A stretch of DNA of 64,000 bases from Listeria swaminathanii (GTDB lineage Bacteria > Bacillota > Bacilli > Lactobacillales > Listeriaceae): contig NZ_JAATOD010000001.1 in NCBI RefSeq assembly GCF_014229645.1, positions 310,001-374,000 of the forward strand, given 5' to 3'. Positions within the stretch are counted from its first letter, which is position 1. Each line of letters opens with the position of its first letter. The translations under genes and the position numbers were made by a program. The notes beneath the pieces were generated by a model that searched no databases, was not told the origin of the DNA, and saw only the letters and a list, made by a program, of their open reading frames with translations. Positions 47,670 to 57,766 of the stretch are shown here, in pieces.

Positions 47670-47677
47670 ATAATGAG

Positions 47678-47708
47678 TCAATCATTTCATTAAATGATTG
47701 ATTTTTTT
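47678..47708 (+). terminator. Terminator of photolyase gene
   Basis: TCAATCATTT and AAATGATTGA stem followed by TTTTTTT. Confidence 0.88.
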
Positions 47709-47806
47709 GTGGCAGTATTCACAAGGAGCGAATCATGAGCAACCTTCTAGGAGTAACAATCAAGGTATGTTAAAATTCGCTTATCAAGTGATAAGGGGGA
47801 ATCACA

Positions 47807-48220
47807 ATGACGCAGTTTTTAAAGCTATTTTTAACGAGTGCAGTAATTTTCTTGGTGTTTGATCTTTTTTGGTTACTCGTAGCTTCTAAGAAAATGTATC
47901 AACAATTTATAGGGGAGTTAATGGGGGATGTTCGCTTAGCCCCGGCAGTTATATTTTATGTTATTTATGTTGTGGGTGTTACGTTTTTCGTATTAATACC
48001 TGGAACGGAGAAAGGGAGCCTAGGATACACGATACTAGCGGGAGCTTTATTTGGCTTAGTTTGTTATGCGACGTATGATTTGACGAACTTGGCTACTTTA
48101 AAAGATTGGCCGATTACGATGACAATAATCGACCTTGTTTGGGGAACGACTGTAACGACTGTGACCGCAGTGATTGTTTACTTTATTAACCTGCACTTCT
48201 TCACGGGGGCAGGTTCGTGA
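47807..48220 (+). CDS. DUF2177 membrane protein
   Basis: 137 residues, four predicted helices, with family features VFDLFWLLVASKKMY near the N-terminus, YATYDLTNLATLKDWP and DLVWGT. Function unknown. Its stop is fused to the start of the next gene (GTGATGATG), and the third gene of the set also overlaps, so it belongs to a tight operon with the DhaL-DegV protein and a DUF1295 protein. Confidence 0.8.
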   Translation: MTQFLKLFLTSAVIFLVFDLFWLLVASKKMYQQFIGELMGDVRLAPAVIFYVIYVVGVTFFVLIPGTEKGSLGYTILAGALFGLVCYATYDLTNLATLKDWPITMTIIDLVWGTTVTTVTAVIVYFINLHFFTGAGS

Positions 48221-49989
48221 TGATGGAGTCTGAGAGTAAACGCCTATTACAAAGTATGCTGAACGGGGCAGCTGAAGTGATTAGTAAAAAAGACGAGCTG
48301 AATCGAATTAATGTGTTCCCTGTAGCAGACGGCGATACTGGTAGTAATTTAGCTTCGTTAATGCAAGCGATTATTGATCATGTTTCACCAAGAGAATATT
48401 CAACGAAAGAATTGCTCGAGGAAGTGGCTAGCGCGGCATTAATCGGGGCGCGCGGCAACTCGGGGATGATTTTTGCGCAATATTTAACGGCAGTTGCGGA
48501 AAGTTACCATCATTTTGAATCTACTTTTGATGGATTAGTTCAAGCGTTTCAAAAGGCTGTTCATAAAGCTTATGACGCTTTACTGGATCCAAAAGAAGGG
48601 ACGATTTTATCGGTGATGAAAGCTTGGTCTGAGGCACTGGCTGGGACTTATGAACAAGAGGGCTCTTTTCATAAATCACTATTAAATGCGCAAATAGTTG
48701 CGGAAAAAGCTTTAATTAATACCGAATTTCAAATGCCCATTTTACGAAAAAACCGTTTAGTGGATTCGGGTGCGAAAGGTTTTTATTATTTTATCGCGGG
48801 GTTAACGAATGCTTATTGTGGTGGAAAGGTTTCTGCGCCAATCAGCTTAGTTGAAAAGGAGCAAACCGAAGAACACGTCCATTTTGAAACGAGCGAGCCG
48901 GTTTATCGTTATTGTTCTGAATTTATCATAAAAAAAGCAGCTATCTCACACCAAAACTTACGTGAACTTCTCGCACCAAAAGGGGATTCCCTTGTGATTG
49001 CGGGCAATGAAACGCAAATAAAAATACACATCCACACAAATGAACCTCAGGAAGTTTTAAAAATGCTCGCGGAATTTGGCGTGATGACGTATCAAAAAGT
49101 GGATGATATGCGGCTTCAATATGAAGTAACGAAAAACCCCCGCGCGAAGATTGCGATTGTGACTGATTCGATTGCTGATTTGCCAGAAGCATTTTTACTT
49201 GAACATCAAGTGCATGTCTTGCCGATGAATATTTTGGCGGGGGAGGAAAACTTTCTTGATAAATTAACGATTGGACCGGCGCTTATGCAAGGGAAACTCG
49301 CGCAACAACAGCGAATGAGTACAGCGCAACCAACGATTCGTACGGTGGATGCGTTGCTATCGTTTTTAGAAAATAAATATGAGCATGTACTTGTGATTGC
49401 GGTTTCGGCTAAACTAAGTGGGACTTTTCAATTAATCAAACAACGAATAAAAGCGCGCGATTTATCTGCGGACTGGATACGCGTGGTTGATTCGAGGCTG
49501 AACTCGGTCGCGCAAGGACTTTTAGTGAAGCAAACGGTGGAATTAGTTGAATCTGGGGAAACCTGGGAAGGCATTTCTTGGAAAGTCGAGCAATTAATCG
49601 AGCGGGCGTTTATTTATGTCGCAGTTGCCGATTTGTCACCAATGGTGCAATCTGGCAGAATTCCGCGGTTTTTAGGCAAGTTAGCGCAAAAATTATCGCT
49701 ATTTCCGATTGTGAGCTTGGATGAGTCCGGGGACGGGAAACTGATTGGCGTATCCTTTAGTCAAAAACAAAGCATGAAAAAAATCATTAAAAAAGTAAGT
49801 AAATTACAACCGAAAGAGCTTGCTATTACGCATGTTTCTTCAGAACGTGATGCGGAAATTTGGCAGAAGCAACTGGAAAAGAAAACGGGGAAAACGAGCT
49901 ATCTTGTGGATAGTTCGGCAGCAATTGCCATTAGTGCTGGACTTGGAAGTGTCGCGGTCGCCGGGATTAAAAAGGAGGAAACAAAATGA
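48220..49989 (+). CDS. DhaL(DAK2)-DegV fusion, fatty-acid-kinase-like protein
   Basis: 589 residues. Residues about 1-200 are a DhaL/DAK2 kinase domain ([39 protein letters not shown]); from about 311 to the end is a DegV domain ([38 protein letters not shown]). In Firmicutes FakA (DhaL type) phosphorylates fatty acids presented by FakB (DegV type). Here both types are in one chain, suggesting a self-contained lipid kinase, which is inference. Starts at GTG 48217 or ATG 48220/48223 are all possible. Confidence 0.85.
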   Translation: MMESESKRLLQSMLNGAAEVISKKDELNRINVFPVADGDTGSNLASLMQAIIDHVSPREYSTKELLEEVASAALIGARGNSGMIFAQYLTAVAESYHHFESTFDGLVQAFQKAVHKAYDALLDPKEGTILSVMKAWSEALAGTYEQEGSFHKSLLNAQIVAEKALINTEFQMPILRKNRLVDSGAKGFYYFIAGLTNAYCGGKVSAPISLVEKEQTEEHVHFETSEPVYRYCSEFIIKKAAISHQNLRELLAPKGDSLVIAGNETQIKIHIHTNEPQEVLKMLAEFGVMTYQKVDDMRLQYEVTKNPRAKIAIVTDSIADLPEAFLLEHQVHVLPMNILAGEENFLDKLTIGPALMQGKLAQQQRMSTAQPTIRTVDALLSFLENKYEHVLVIAVSAKLSGTFQLIKQRIKARDLSADWIRVVDSRLNSVAQGLLVKQTVELVESGETWEGISWKVEQLIERAFIYVAVADLSPMVQSGRIPRFLGKLAQKLSLFPIVSLDESGDGKLIGVSFSQKQSMKKIIKKVSKLQPKELAITHVSSERDAEIWQKQLEKKTGKTSYLVDSSAAIAISAGLGSVAVAGIKKEETK

Positions 49990-50759
49990 TGTATGGAATA
50001 GTAGCACTCGCTTTACTTGTTTATTTTGTACTTTGGTTTATTATTTCGAAAATAAAAGGCAAGTATTCGCTCGTTGATATTGCTTGGGGCGGGGGATTTG
50101 TTGTTGTCGCTTGGACAGGATTTTTAACTACTTTTAGCGTAACTGCCCAAAGTATGACCATTCTTATTTTAGTTACGATATGGGGTGTGCGTTTGTTTTG
50201 GCATTTGGCGCGCCGTAATTGGAATAAGCCAGAAGATTACCGTTACGTCAATATGCGCAAACGTTGGGGGACGACACTCGTTAATTTGAAAGCCTTTCTG
50301 AATGTCTTTGTGCTGCAAGGGGTACTATTATTTATTATCGCTTTGCCGATTACGCATAGTTTTGCTAATGAAGCCGAAACCTTTGCTTGGTGGCAAATGC
50401 TCGGTATCGTTATTTGGATTATTGGCTTTATTTTTGAAGTTGGCGGGGATCTGCAATTAGAGAACTTTAAAAAGAATCCAGCGAATAAAGGAAAACTATT
50501 AACAACCGGTTTTTGGTCAGTTACGCGGCATCCAAATTATTTCGGGGAAGCACTTAGCTGGTGGGGCGTATTTTTAGTCGCATTAACGCAAATGACAGAT
50601 TTCTGGTTGATTACGAGCCCGATTGTTATCACGTTATTACTACTGTTTGTTTCAGGTGTCCCTTTACTAGAGAAAAAATATCAAGGTCGAAAAGATTTCG
50701 AAGCTTACGCGAACAAAACATCCAAATTTTTCCCTTTTATTGGTAAAAAAGGTCTGTAG
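49986..50759 (+). CDS. DUF1295 membrane protein (steroid 5-alpha-reductase fold)
   Basis: 257 residues with about six helices. The C-terminal family core is present: [24 protein letters not shown] and [27 protein letters not shown]. Relatives act on lipid substrates (reductases and isoprenylcysteine methyltransferases). The ATG overlaps the preceding stop by four bases after AAAAGGAGG, so it is co-translated with the DhaL-DegV protein, which points to a shared lipid role. Confidence 0.83.
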   Translation: MMYGIVALALLVYFVLWFIISKIKGKYSLVDIAWGGGFVVVAWTGFLTTFSVTAQSMTILILVTIWGVRLFWHLARRNWNKPEDYRYVNMRKRWGTTLVNLKAFLNVFVLQGVLLFIIALPITHSFANEAETFAWWQMLGIVIWIIGFIFEVGGDLQLENFKKNPANKGKLLTTGFWSVTRHPNYFGEALSWWGVFLVALTQMTDFWLITSPIVITLLLLFVSGVPLLEKKYQGRKDFEAYANKTSKFFPFIGKKGL

Positions 50760-50885
50760 AAAGTAGCGATTTAATCTTACTAATGCTATTGATTGCTATT
50801 TGCAGGTTAGAGCGAGTAGAATAAGAGATGGGTATGATAAAACGTACCTAAAAAGAATACTTATGAGGCGAGAGGGGTACAACAG

Positions 50886-51428
50886 ATGAAAAAAGAAAAA
50901 ACAGTGTTAATTATGAATTTTGATGAAGAAAGTATTTCTTACCAAGCTTTCTCAGAAATGAAAAGATTGCACCAAGAGCGCAAAATTATTGGTTATCAAA
51001 TGGCGGTTGTAAAACATGAGCCAGGAAATAAACTTGTTGCACAAGATTTTCTTGATTTTACTGGTGCCGATAAAAATATGAAAGATAGCCTTATTGGGAT
51101 GTTAATTGGTATTTTAGGTGGACCATTCGGAATTTTAATCGGTTGGATGGTTGGCGCAATCGTTGGTTCTATGCAAGACGCTGGTGAAGTAAAAAATGCT
51201 TTAAGCGTATTCGAAAGAACGTTAAAAACGATTCCAGAAGGCTCTACAGGCGTTATCCTTATTGCAACAGAACAAGAATTAGCAAATGTAAACGACGTAG
51301 CAATGGATGAGTTACATGGTCGTGTGCAACGTATGGATGAAGCAATCGTAGCCCAAGAAATCAAAAGCGCACAAGAAACAGAAGGAAAAGCAAAAGATTC
51401 CGCTAAAAAACATTGGTTTGGTAAATAA
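50886..51428 (+). CDS. DUF1269 membrane-associated stress-type protein
   Basis: 180 residues with a central glycine-rich hydrophobic hairpin (LIGMLIGILGGPFGILIGWMVGAIVGS) between two alpha/beta parts. This is the DUF1269 family, often stress induced; no biochemical role is known. GGGTAT at about 50830 resembles a sigma-B -10, but I found no matching -35. The ATG follows GAGAGGGG. Confidence 0.8.
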   Translation: MKKEKTVLIMNFDEESISYQAFSEMKRLHQERKIIGYQMAVVKHEPGNKLVAQDFLDFTGADKNMKDSLIGMLIGILGGPFGILIGWMVGAIVGSMQDAGEVKNALSVFERTLKTIPEGSTGVILIATEQELANVNDVAMDELHGRVQRMDEAIVAQEIKSAQETEGKAKDSAKKHWFGK

Positions 51429-51435
51429 AAAAGTT

Positions 51436-51471
51436 AAAACGAGGACAGAGAAATCTGTTCTCGTTTTTTTT
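51436..51471 (+). terminator. Terminator of DUF1269 gene
   Basis: AAAACGAGGACAGA pairs with TCTGTTCTCGTTTT, followed by more T's. Confidence 0.88.
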
Positions 51472-51573
51472 GTTTTAAGTTTATAAAAACGGGGAAATTA
51501 ACACCATAAAACAGCAAATGAGAAATTTTTCAAGATGGTAACGCTTAACTGATTTTTATTTTCTGAAAACTAT

Positions 51574-51601
51574 TTGCATCAAATTAAAAACATGCTACAA
51601 T
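51574..51601 (+). promoter_or_regulatory. Sigma-A promoter of the formate/nitrite channel gene
   Basis: TTGCAT and an extended TGCTACAAT with a 16-base spacer, about 50 bases before the start codon. Confidence 0.6.
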
Positions 51602-51653
51602 AAACAAGTTGTGAATTTCACAAGAAAATTTTTTTGTTTGGAGATGAAATAAT

Positions 51654-52454
51654 TTGGATGTGGAAAATAGTCCATTAATGCAGAAAATTGATTATAGTAC
51701 GCGCAAAAAAATTGATTTAGTAAATAATAGTATTCTTCGTTATATCGTGCGCGCGATGTTAGCATGTTTATTCTTGACACTAGGGACTGCGGTTGCTGTA
51801 ATGATTGGTGATAAAGTCGATCATTTTGCGCCAGGACTTGGTAAAATTACGTATGCATTTATGTTTAGTTGGTCGCTCGTTATGATTATTTATATGAATG
51901 CTGAGCTTGGTACTTCTAACATGATGTATATGACAACTGGTGTTTATCAAAAAATTGTTAAACCAGGAAAAGCATTACAAATTTTGCTTTTATGTATTGT
52001 TTGTAATTTATTTGGTGGAATTCTTGCAGGGTACTTAGTTTCCTTGACATCCGTTTTCCATAATTTACCTGCAGATCATTTCTTATTTACTGCCGTTAGC
52101 GGTAAACTAGAAAAAGCACCACTAGAAATTTTTGTGGAAGGTATTTTCGCTAATATTGTTGTAAATACCGCCGTGCTTTGTACGCTTCGAATGAAAGATG
52201 ATGCTGGGAAAGTCATTGCGATGGTTTTCATTATTTTCATCTTCGCATTCTTAGGATTCGAGCACGTTATCGCCAACTTCTCCTCATTCTCATTAGCATT
52301 TTTCGCTTCTGGTGGAACACTTGCTGCAATGACAGCGGGCAATGTGACCGTCAATTTAGTACTTGCTTTACTTGGGAATTTTGTAGGTGGAGGCCTTGTA
52401 ATCGGACTCGGCTATGCTTGGCTTAACCGAACGAAATCAATTTATAAAGACTAA
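51654..52454 (+). CDS. Formate/nitrite transporter family channel
   Basis: 266 residues, six membrane helices in the FocA/NirC fold. Family segments: MLACLFLTLGTAVAV, NAELGTSNMMYMTTGVYQK, GFEHVIANFSSF, GNFVGGGLVIGLGYAW. It passes formate, nitrite or related small anions. The start is TTG 51654 after GGAGATG. No pyruvate-formate lyase or nitrite reductase gene is adjacent, so the ion is unassigned. Confidence 0.88.
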   Translation: MDVENSPLMQKIDYSTRKKIDLVNNSILRYIVRAMLACLFLTLGTAVAVMIGDKVDHFAPGLGKITYAFMFSWSLVMIIYMNAELGTSNMMYMTTGVYQKIVKPGKALQILLLCIVCNLFGGILAGYLVSLTSVFHNLPADHFLFTAVSGKLEKAPLEIFVEGIFANIVVNTAVLCTLRMKDDAGKVIAMVFIIFIFAFLGFEHVIANFSSFSLAFFASGGTLAAMTAGNVTVNLVLALLGNFVGGGLVIGLGYAWLNRTKSIYKD

Positions 52455-52455
52455 T

Positions 52456-52493
52456 AAAAAAGTGACCTCGGAAAATTTCTGAGGTCACTTTTT

Positions 52494-52495
<2 letters not shown>
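52456..52495. terminator. Bidirectional terminator
   Basis: AAAAGTGACCTC and GAGGTCACTTTT stem between converging genes. Confidence 0.88.
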
Positions 52496-53606
<1,111 letters not shown>

Positions 53607-53616
53607 TCACTTCCTC

Positions 53617-54894
53617 CTAAATTTGCTCTAGTGCTTTCGTTAAATCTTGAATGATATCATCGGCATTTTCGATTCCAATCGATAAGCGAATAGATTCTGG
53701 TTTCACGCCAGCTGTTAATTGTTGTTCTTCACTTAGTTGTTGGTGGGTCGTGGATGCTGGGTGGATAATAAGTGATTTTGCATCGCCAACATTGGCTAAA
53801 TGCGAGAATAATTCTACGGATTCAATCACTTTTTTACCAGCCTCATAGCCACCTTTAACGCCAAAAGTGAAAATCGAACCCGGGCCTTTTGGTAAATATT
53901 TTTGGGCAAGTTCGTTGTATTTATTATCCGCCAAACCAGGATAGTTCACCCAAGCAACTTTTGGATGGTCGTTTAAGAAATTGGCGACTTGTTTAGCATT
54001 TTTAACGTGTTGCTCTAGGCGAAGAGATAGCGTTTCTAGGCCTAAAATCAGTAGGAAAGCGTTGAACGGGGAAAGGGCTGCACCAGTGTCACGAAGGAGT
54101 GAGACACGTAGTTTGGTAATATAAGCCGCAGCGCCAACATCATTTGTGTAGGAGAGGCCGTTGTAGCTATCATCTGGCACAACTAACTTCGGAAACTTGC
54201 CATTTGCCCAGTTGAATTTACCTGAGTCAATGACCGCGCCACCAATCGCAACCCCGTGACCACCGATAAATTTCGTTGCCGAGTAAACGACGATATCAGC
54301 GCCAAAATCAAATGGGCGATTTAAATAAGCGGTCGCGAATGTGTTGTCAACGATGAGCGGAATATCGGATGCGTGCGCAACGTCCGCCACTTTTTCGATA
54401 TCAACAATATTAATATCGGGATTTCCAATTGTTTCAATAAAAACAGCTTTCGTATTTTCTTTAATGGCTTTTTCGAAATTTTCAGGTTCGTTAGGGTCAA
54501 CAAAAGTAACGTCAATCCCAAAAGTTTTAAATGTATGAGAGAAAAGAGTGTGCGTTCCACCGTAAAGTGTTGCTGCTGCGACGATATGATCCCCGGAACC
54601 AGCAATATTTAAAATAGAGTAGGTAATAGCGGCCATGCCAGAAGCTGTTGCAACAGCACCAATACCACCTTCAAGTAATGTTAACCGCTCTTCTAAAACA
54701 GCTGTGGTAGGATTCATAATTCGTGTATAAATATTTCCAGTTTCCTGTAAACCAAATAAGGCTGCAGCATGTTCTGGGCTATCAAAAGTGTACGACGTTG
54801 TTTGATAAATTGGCACGGCTCTTGAATGCGTGTCTCCGTCGGGCGTATGTCCACCGTGTACTTGAATTGTTTCGAATTTATACTCATTACTCAT
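53617..54894 (-). CDS. metY: O-acetylhomoserine sulfhydrylase
   Basis: 425 residues, Cys/Met-metabolism PLP enzyme. The PLP lysine is K208 in [11 protein letters not shown]. The family's later insertions ([42 protein letters not shown]) fit MetY rather than cystathionine synthase. It joins sulfide to O-acetylhomoserine giving homocysteine. It is the first gene after the SAM riboswitch. Confidence 0.92.
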   Translation of the reverse strand: MSNEYKFETIQVHGGHTPDGDTHSRAVPIYQTTSYTFDSPEHAAALFGLQETGNIYTRIMNPTTAVLEERLTLLEGGIGAVATASGMAAITYSILNIAGSGDHIVAAATLYGGTHTLFSHTFKTFGIDVTFVDPNEPENFEKAIKENTKAVFIETIGNPDINIVDIEKVADVAHASDIPLIVDNTFATAYLNRPFDFGADIVVYSATKFIGGHGVAIGGAVIDSGKFNWANGKFPKLVVPDDSYNGLSYTNDVGAAAYITKLRVSLLRDTGAALSPFNAFLLILGLETLSLRLEQHVKNAKQVANFLNDHPKVAWVNYPGLADNKYNELAQKYLPKGPGSIFTFGVKGGYEAGKKVIESVELFSHLANVGDAKSLIIHPASTTHQQLSEEQQLTAGVKPESIRLSIGIENADDIIQDLTKALEQI

Positions 54895-54939
54895 AAAAAA
54901 TCACTCCTCTTTAATATGTATTTATCAGTAATTTCCATC

Positions 54940-55101
54940 AAAAAACCTCCCTAGCAGTATATAAGCCGCCAGAGAGGATAGAGTTTCCTAAACTTGGATT
55001 TCCGACTTATCTTTCAGAATATACTGCTGGAATTAGCACCGTGAAAAAAATTCCGGTTGCTAAGGCTTCAAAGGGCCAGTCCCTCCACCTTTCGTGATAA
55101 G
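54940..55101 (-). promoter_or_regulatory. SAM-I (S-box) riboswitch of metY-metX
   Basis: On the minus strand the aptamer (55101-55006) shows CTTATC, GGTGGAGGGACTGGCCC, TGAAGCC, AGCAACC, GTGCTAA-TCC and the closing GATAAG, all S-box landmarks. The platform is a 12-bp terminator stem (CCTCTCTGGCGG with CTGCTAGGGAGG, 54977-54946) and a T-run. High SAM should stop transcription before metY. Confidence 0.97.
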
Positions 55102-55124
55102 AAAATACTATTAAATTAAGTTAT

Positions 55125-55153
55125 ATATTACGCTGGATGCTATGAATTGTCAA
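55125..55153 (-). promoter_or_regulatory. Sigma-A promoter of the met operon
   Basis: Minus strand TTGACA, 17 bases, TAATAT, placed about 25 bases before the riboswitch. Confidence 0.85.
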
Positions 55154-55242
55154 CTATGTATTAAAAAAGTCTGAAATTGGTAAAATTTTTGAGGTTTTTG
55201 TGACAACCATGCTTTTTCGCGAGAATAATTCTTTTGAAAAAG

Positions 55243-55267
55243 GTTTTAAATCCATTTTTTAGGCTAT
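55243..55267 (+). promoter_or_regulatory. Sigma-B-type promoter of the DUF308 gene
   Basis: GTTT, 15 bases, GGCTAT (consensus GTTT-N13-15-GGGWAT; one mismatch), 75 bases before the start. I recall the equivalent L. monocytogenes gene lmo0596 being in the sigma-B regulon. Confidence 0.65.
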
Positions 55268-55342
55268 TATAGTTAAGACTAATTATATTTCATTAAACAT
55301 GGGGTTGAATTAGAAAAAAACAAAGGGGAGTTGAAATAATAA

Positions 55343-55870
55343 ATGAAAACTTTTACACGAATTCTTGTTTTATTAGCGGGGATTGCAATGCTTATTCTTG
55401 GGATTTGGTTCTTATTCCATCCGGGGATTTCATTATTAACATCGGCATTAATGCTAGGTTTCTTATTACTAATTTCTGGTATTTTCCACACAATCTCTTA
55501 TTTTTCAGACAGAAAATCACAAAGTGTGTCTGGTTGGGTGCTAGCGGACGGGATTTTATCCATCTTACTAGGTTTCTTGCTATTATTTAATGAATTTGCT
55601 GGACCAGAAATAATTGTATTACTTTTTGGTATGTGGGTATTGTTTGCTGGTATTATGCGTACAGTAGGTGCATTTACTGCTAAACAAAATAATGTACAAG
55701 GATGGGGCTGGATTTTAACAATCGGTATTATTGGTATCGTTGTTGGCTTTATCGCTTTGTTCAATCCAATTGTTTCTGTAATCGGTGTTATAATCGTTGT
55801 CGCAACATTCTTCATCGTTCAAGGTATTGGAGCAATTGCAACATTCTTCTTTATGGGTAAAAATTATTAA
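55343..55870 (+). CDS. DUF308 (HdeD-like) membrane protein
   Basis: 175 residues with six short helices arranged as repeated pairs (LLAGIAMLILGIWFLFHPG, DGILSILLGFLLLFNEFAG, IIGIVVGFIALFNPIVS), typical of HdeD/DUF308. HdeD is linked to acid resistance in E. coli; in this organism a general stress role fits the sigma-B-type promoter. The ATG follows AAAGGGGAGTTG. Confidence 0.85.
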   Translation: MKTFTRILVLLAGIAMLILGIWFLFHPGISLLTSALMLGFLLLISGIFHTISYFSDRKSQSVSGWVLADGILSILLGFLLLFNEFAGPEIIVLLFGMWVLFAGIMRTVGAFTAKQNNVQGWGWILTIGIIGIVVGFIALFNPIVSVIGVIIVVATFFIVQGIGAIATFFFMGKNY

Positions 55871-55876
55871 AAAATA

Positions 55877-55911
55877 AAAATGCGCTATCCAATTGGATAG
55901 CGCATTTTTTG
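55877..55911. terminator. Bidirectional terminator
   Basis: AAAATGCGCTATCC and GGATAGCGCATTTT around AATT. Confidence 0.92.
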
Positions 55912-55914
55912 CAT

Positions 55915-56616
55915 TTATATGTATGACTTGTATGTTTCTTTCAGTTTTTGCTTATGAAACTCAAAATTGTTTACACGCCAAGGTTTTGGCGAAAGCGCAA
56001 TAATGCCATCTTCTTCTAGCTTTCGCAGGTTGGTTGCAACATAAGCTCGAGCTAAATTAAGATAATTCCCTAAGATTTTTTGGGTGAAATAATATGGAAT
56101 TAAGCAAGAACCATCTGTTTCAATTCTGCCAAATCTTTCACCGCAAGCAATTAATCCCGCTAAAACTTTTTCGCTAGAAGGTAAATTTACATAACCTTCT
56201 CGTTCCAAAATAGGTGTAACCATACTTTGCATAAGTGCATTCATCTGCCAAAATACATCTGGTGAACTTAAAAATTTAGTCAGAACATATTTACGCTCAA
56301 ACTGATAAACATTAACTTCACTTATCGTTGTGTAATTTACTGGTGATTTTGTGCCACCGAGTAGTGTTAGCGGTCCGATACAATCTTGTTTGCCTAAGAA
56401 GCTAATGATGTTATCTTCTTTACAAGTATTTTTACTCATAGAAACGACACCATCTTCAATGATATAGAAGTAATCAGTTTCCGCGCCTTCTGTTAAAATT
56501 TGTTGATTGCGCCTAAAGCGAATTCTTTTATATGGAAGAACTGCTTCGCTAGAATCTTTTAATAAATGGAGTAGATCTACGTTGTAAAAGCTACTTTCCT
56601 CGTTTAATAATGACAT
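55915..56616 (-). CDS. Crp/Fnr-family (PrfA-like) transcription regulator
   Basis: 233 residues: an N-terminal cNMP-fold (IRFRRNQQILTEGAETDYFYIIEDGVVSM) and a C-terminal helix-turn-helix (FTQKILGNYLNLARAYVATNLRKLEEDGII). There are no iron-sulfur cysteines of FNR type. It is a PrfA-like member of unknown target. A Fur-like site sits on its promoter, suggesting iron control, and bioY lies 75 bases upstream in the same direction. Confidence 0.83.
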   Translation of the reverse strand: MSLLNEESSFYNVDLLHLLKDSSEAVLPYKRIRFRRNQQILTEGAETDYFYIIEDGVVSMSKNTCKEDNIISFLGKQDCIGPLTLLGGTKSPVNYTTISEVNVYQFERKYVLTKFLSSPDVFWQMNALMQSMVTPILEREGYVNLPSSEKVLAGLIACGERFGRIETDGSCLIPYYFTQKILGNYLNLARAYVATNLRKLEEDGIIALSPKPWRVNNFEFHKQKLKETYKSYI

Positions 56617-56638
56617 ATACCGAGTCCCCTTTTCTCAG

Positions 56639-56653
56639 TGGTAATCATTATCA
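56639..56653 (-). promoter_or_regulatory. Fur-like box at the Crp/Fnr promoter
   Basis: Minus strand TGATAATGATTACCA matches the 7-1-7 Fur core TGATAATnATTATCA with one mismatch; TATAAT lies directly upstream of it, so binding would cover the transcription start. Confidence 0.55.
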
Positions 56654-56691
56654 TTATATAGGAGTTAACTTCAAATGTGTATTAATGGGAC

Positions 56692-57240
56692 TTATGTTGC
56701 TTTAAGTAGTCTTGCTTTGATGAGGCGATCACGAATAAGGATACCTAGAAGCGCCGCAAAAATGGCTTTAATAATACCCGGAATAATAAATGGTACCATT
56801 CCTGTTAAAAAGGCAGCCGGCCAGTCAAGTCCAGTGCTGACTTTAAGCCATAACACGCCGAAAATAAGTGTTACGATAGCGCCGAGTATGTTGGCAACAA
56901 TGGCATACGGCACCGTGAATTTTGTTTTTTCGAGCAACCAGCCTGTAAGTAATGCGTTAAAAATAAATCCGATAATAAATCCGCCAGTTGGTCCGAAAAT
57001 AATCCCAATTCCTGCTGTCATTCCTTGGAAAACGGGAATCCCGACAGCGCCAAGAACAATATAAACTAACACAGATATCGTGCCATGACGAGCTCCAAGA
57101 ATCGTTGCTGCTAAGCCAATCGCAAATGTCTGTCCTGTAAGTGGAATCGGACCGAGTGGAATAGCAACTTGTGCAAGTAAAGCAATGATGACTGCAAATA
57201 AAGCATCTACTACTAAAAATTTCAATTTCTGATCGCGCAT
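56692..57240 (-). CDS. bioY: Biotin transporter substrate-binding subunit
   Basis: 182 residues, six helices, S-component of an ECF transporter. Family motifs: IPLGPIPLTGQTFAIGLAATILGARHG, GAVGIPVFQGMTAGIGIIFGPTGGFIIGF. It binds biotin and uses a shared EcfA/EcfT module encoded elsewhere. I used ATG 57240, eight bases after AAAGGAG; upstream in-frame ATGs are too close to or before that site. A BirA-type operator precedes it. Confidence 0.92.
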   Translation of the reverse strand: MRDQKLKFLVVDALFAVIIALLAQVAIPLGPIPLTGQTFAIGLAATILGARHGTISVLVYIVLGAVGIPVFQGMTAGIGIIFGPTGGFIIGFIFNALLTGWLLEKTKFTVPYAIVANILGAIVTLIFGVLWLKVSTGLDWPAAFLTGMVPFIIPGIIKAIFAALLGILIRDRLIKARLLKAT

Positions 57241-57257
57241 AAACATATCTCCTTTTA

Positions 57258-57288
57258 ATGTAAACTTAATACTAAAATAGGTTAACAT
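57258..57288 (-). promoter_or_regulatory. BirA-type biotin operator
   Basis: Minus strand ATGTTAAC, 15 bases, GTTTACAT: 8-bp arms pairing at seven positions, the size and spacing of BirA operators. It ends 17 bases before the bioY start. Confidence 0.8.
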
Positions 57289-57330
57289 TTATCTCTAGAA
57301 AAAACAATACTAGTTTTTTAAATCAGTACC

Positions 57331-57405
57331 TTGCATTGAACACTAGTGTATGATAAACTATAGTGGTAGTGAACAATATATAGTAGTGGTTACTTAATAT
57401 TAGTG
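57331..57405 (+). promoter_or_regulatory. PadR-operon promoter with phased TAGTG repeats
   Basis: TTGCAT, 17 bases, TAAACT. Five TAGTG words start at 57344, 57361, 57367, 57384 and 57401; successive gaps are 17, 6, 17 and 17 bases. Likely autoregulator sites. Confidence 0.5.
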
Positions 57406-57433
57406 TGCAATTTAACAGAATGGAGGAGTTAGC

Positions 57434-57766
57434 ATGGAGGTTAACCCACAATTCAAAAAAGGTGTGTTAGAACTTTGCTGTTTATTTTTAATTCAAAAGA
57501 AAGATTGTTATGGCTATGAGTTAGCGAATCAAGTTTCTAAATATATTGAGGTAGCGGAAGGTGCTATTTATCCAGTACTTAGAAGATTAGTCAAAGAAGA
57601 GTATTGTTCCACTTATTTAGTAGAATCGAATGAAGGTCCATCAAGAAAATATTATCAGCTAACTGTCAAAGGCGAAATTTACTTGAATGAACTTATCTCA
57701 GAATGGAATAATTTTACAGACAGTGTTGCAAAGCTTTTAACAGAGGAGGAAGCAGTAAATGAATAA
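57434..57766 (+). CDS. PadR-family transcription regulator
   Basis: 110 residues, winged helix of PadR subfamily 2: KKDCYGYELANQVSKYIEVAEGAIYPVLRRLVKEEY followed by SRKYYQLTVKGEIYLNEL. It is the first gene of a three-gene operon, overlapping the next by eight bases. PadR genes paired with DUF1700 usually control envelope-stress operons. The ligand is unknown. Confidence 0.92.
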   Translation: MEVNPQFKKGVLELCCLFLIQKKDCYGYELANQVSKYIEVAEGAIYPVLRRLVKEEYCSTYLVESNEGPSRKYYQLTVKGEIYLNELISEWNNFTDSVAKLLTEEEAVNE

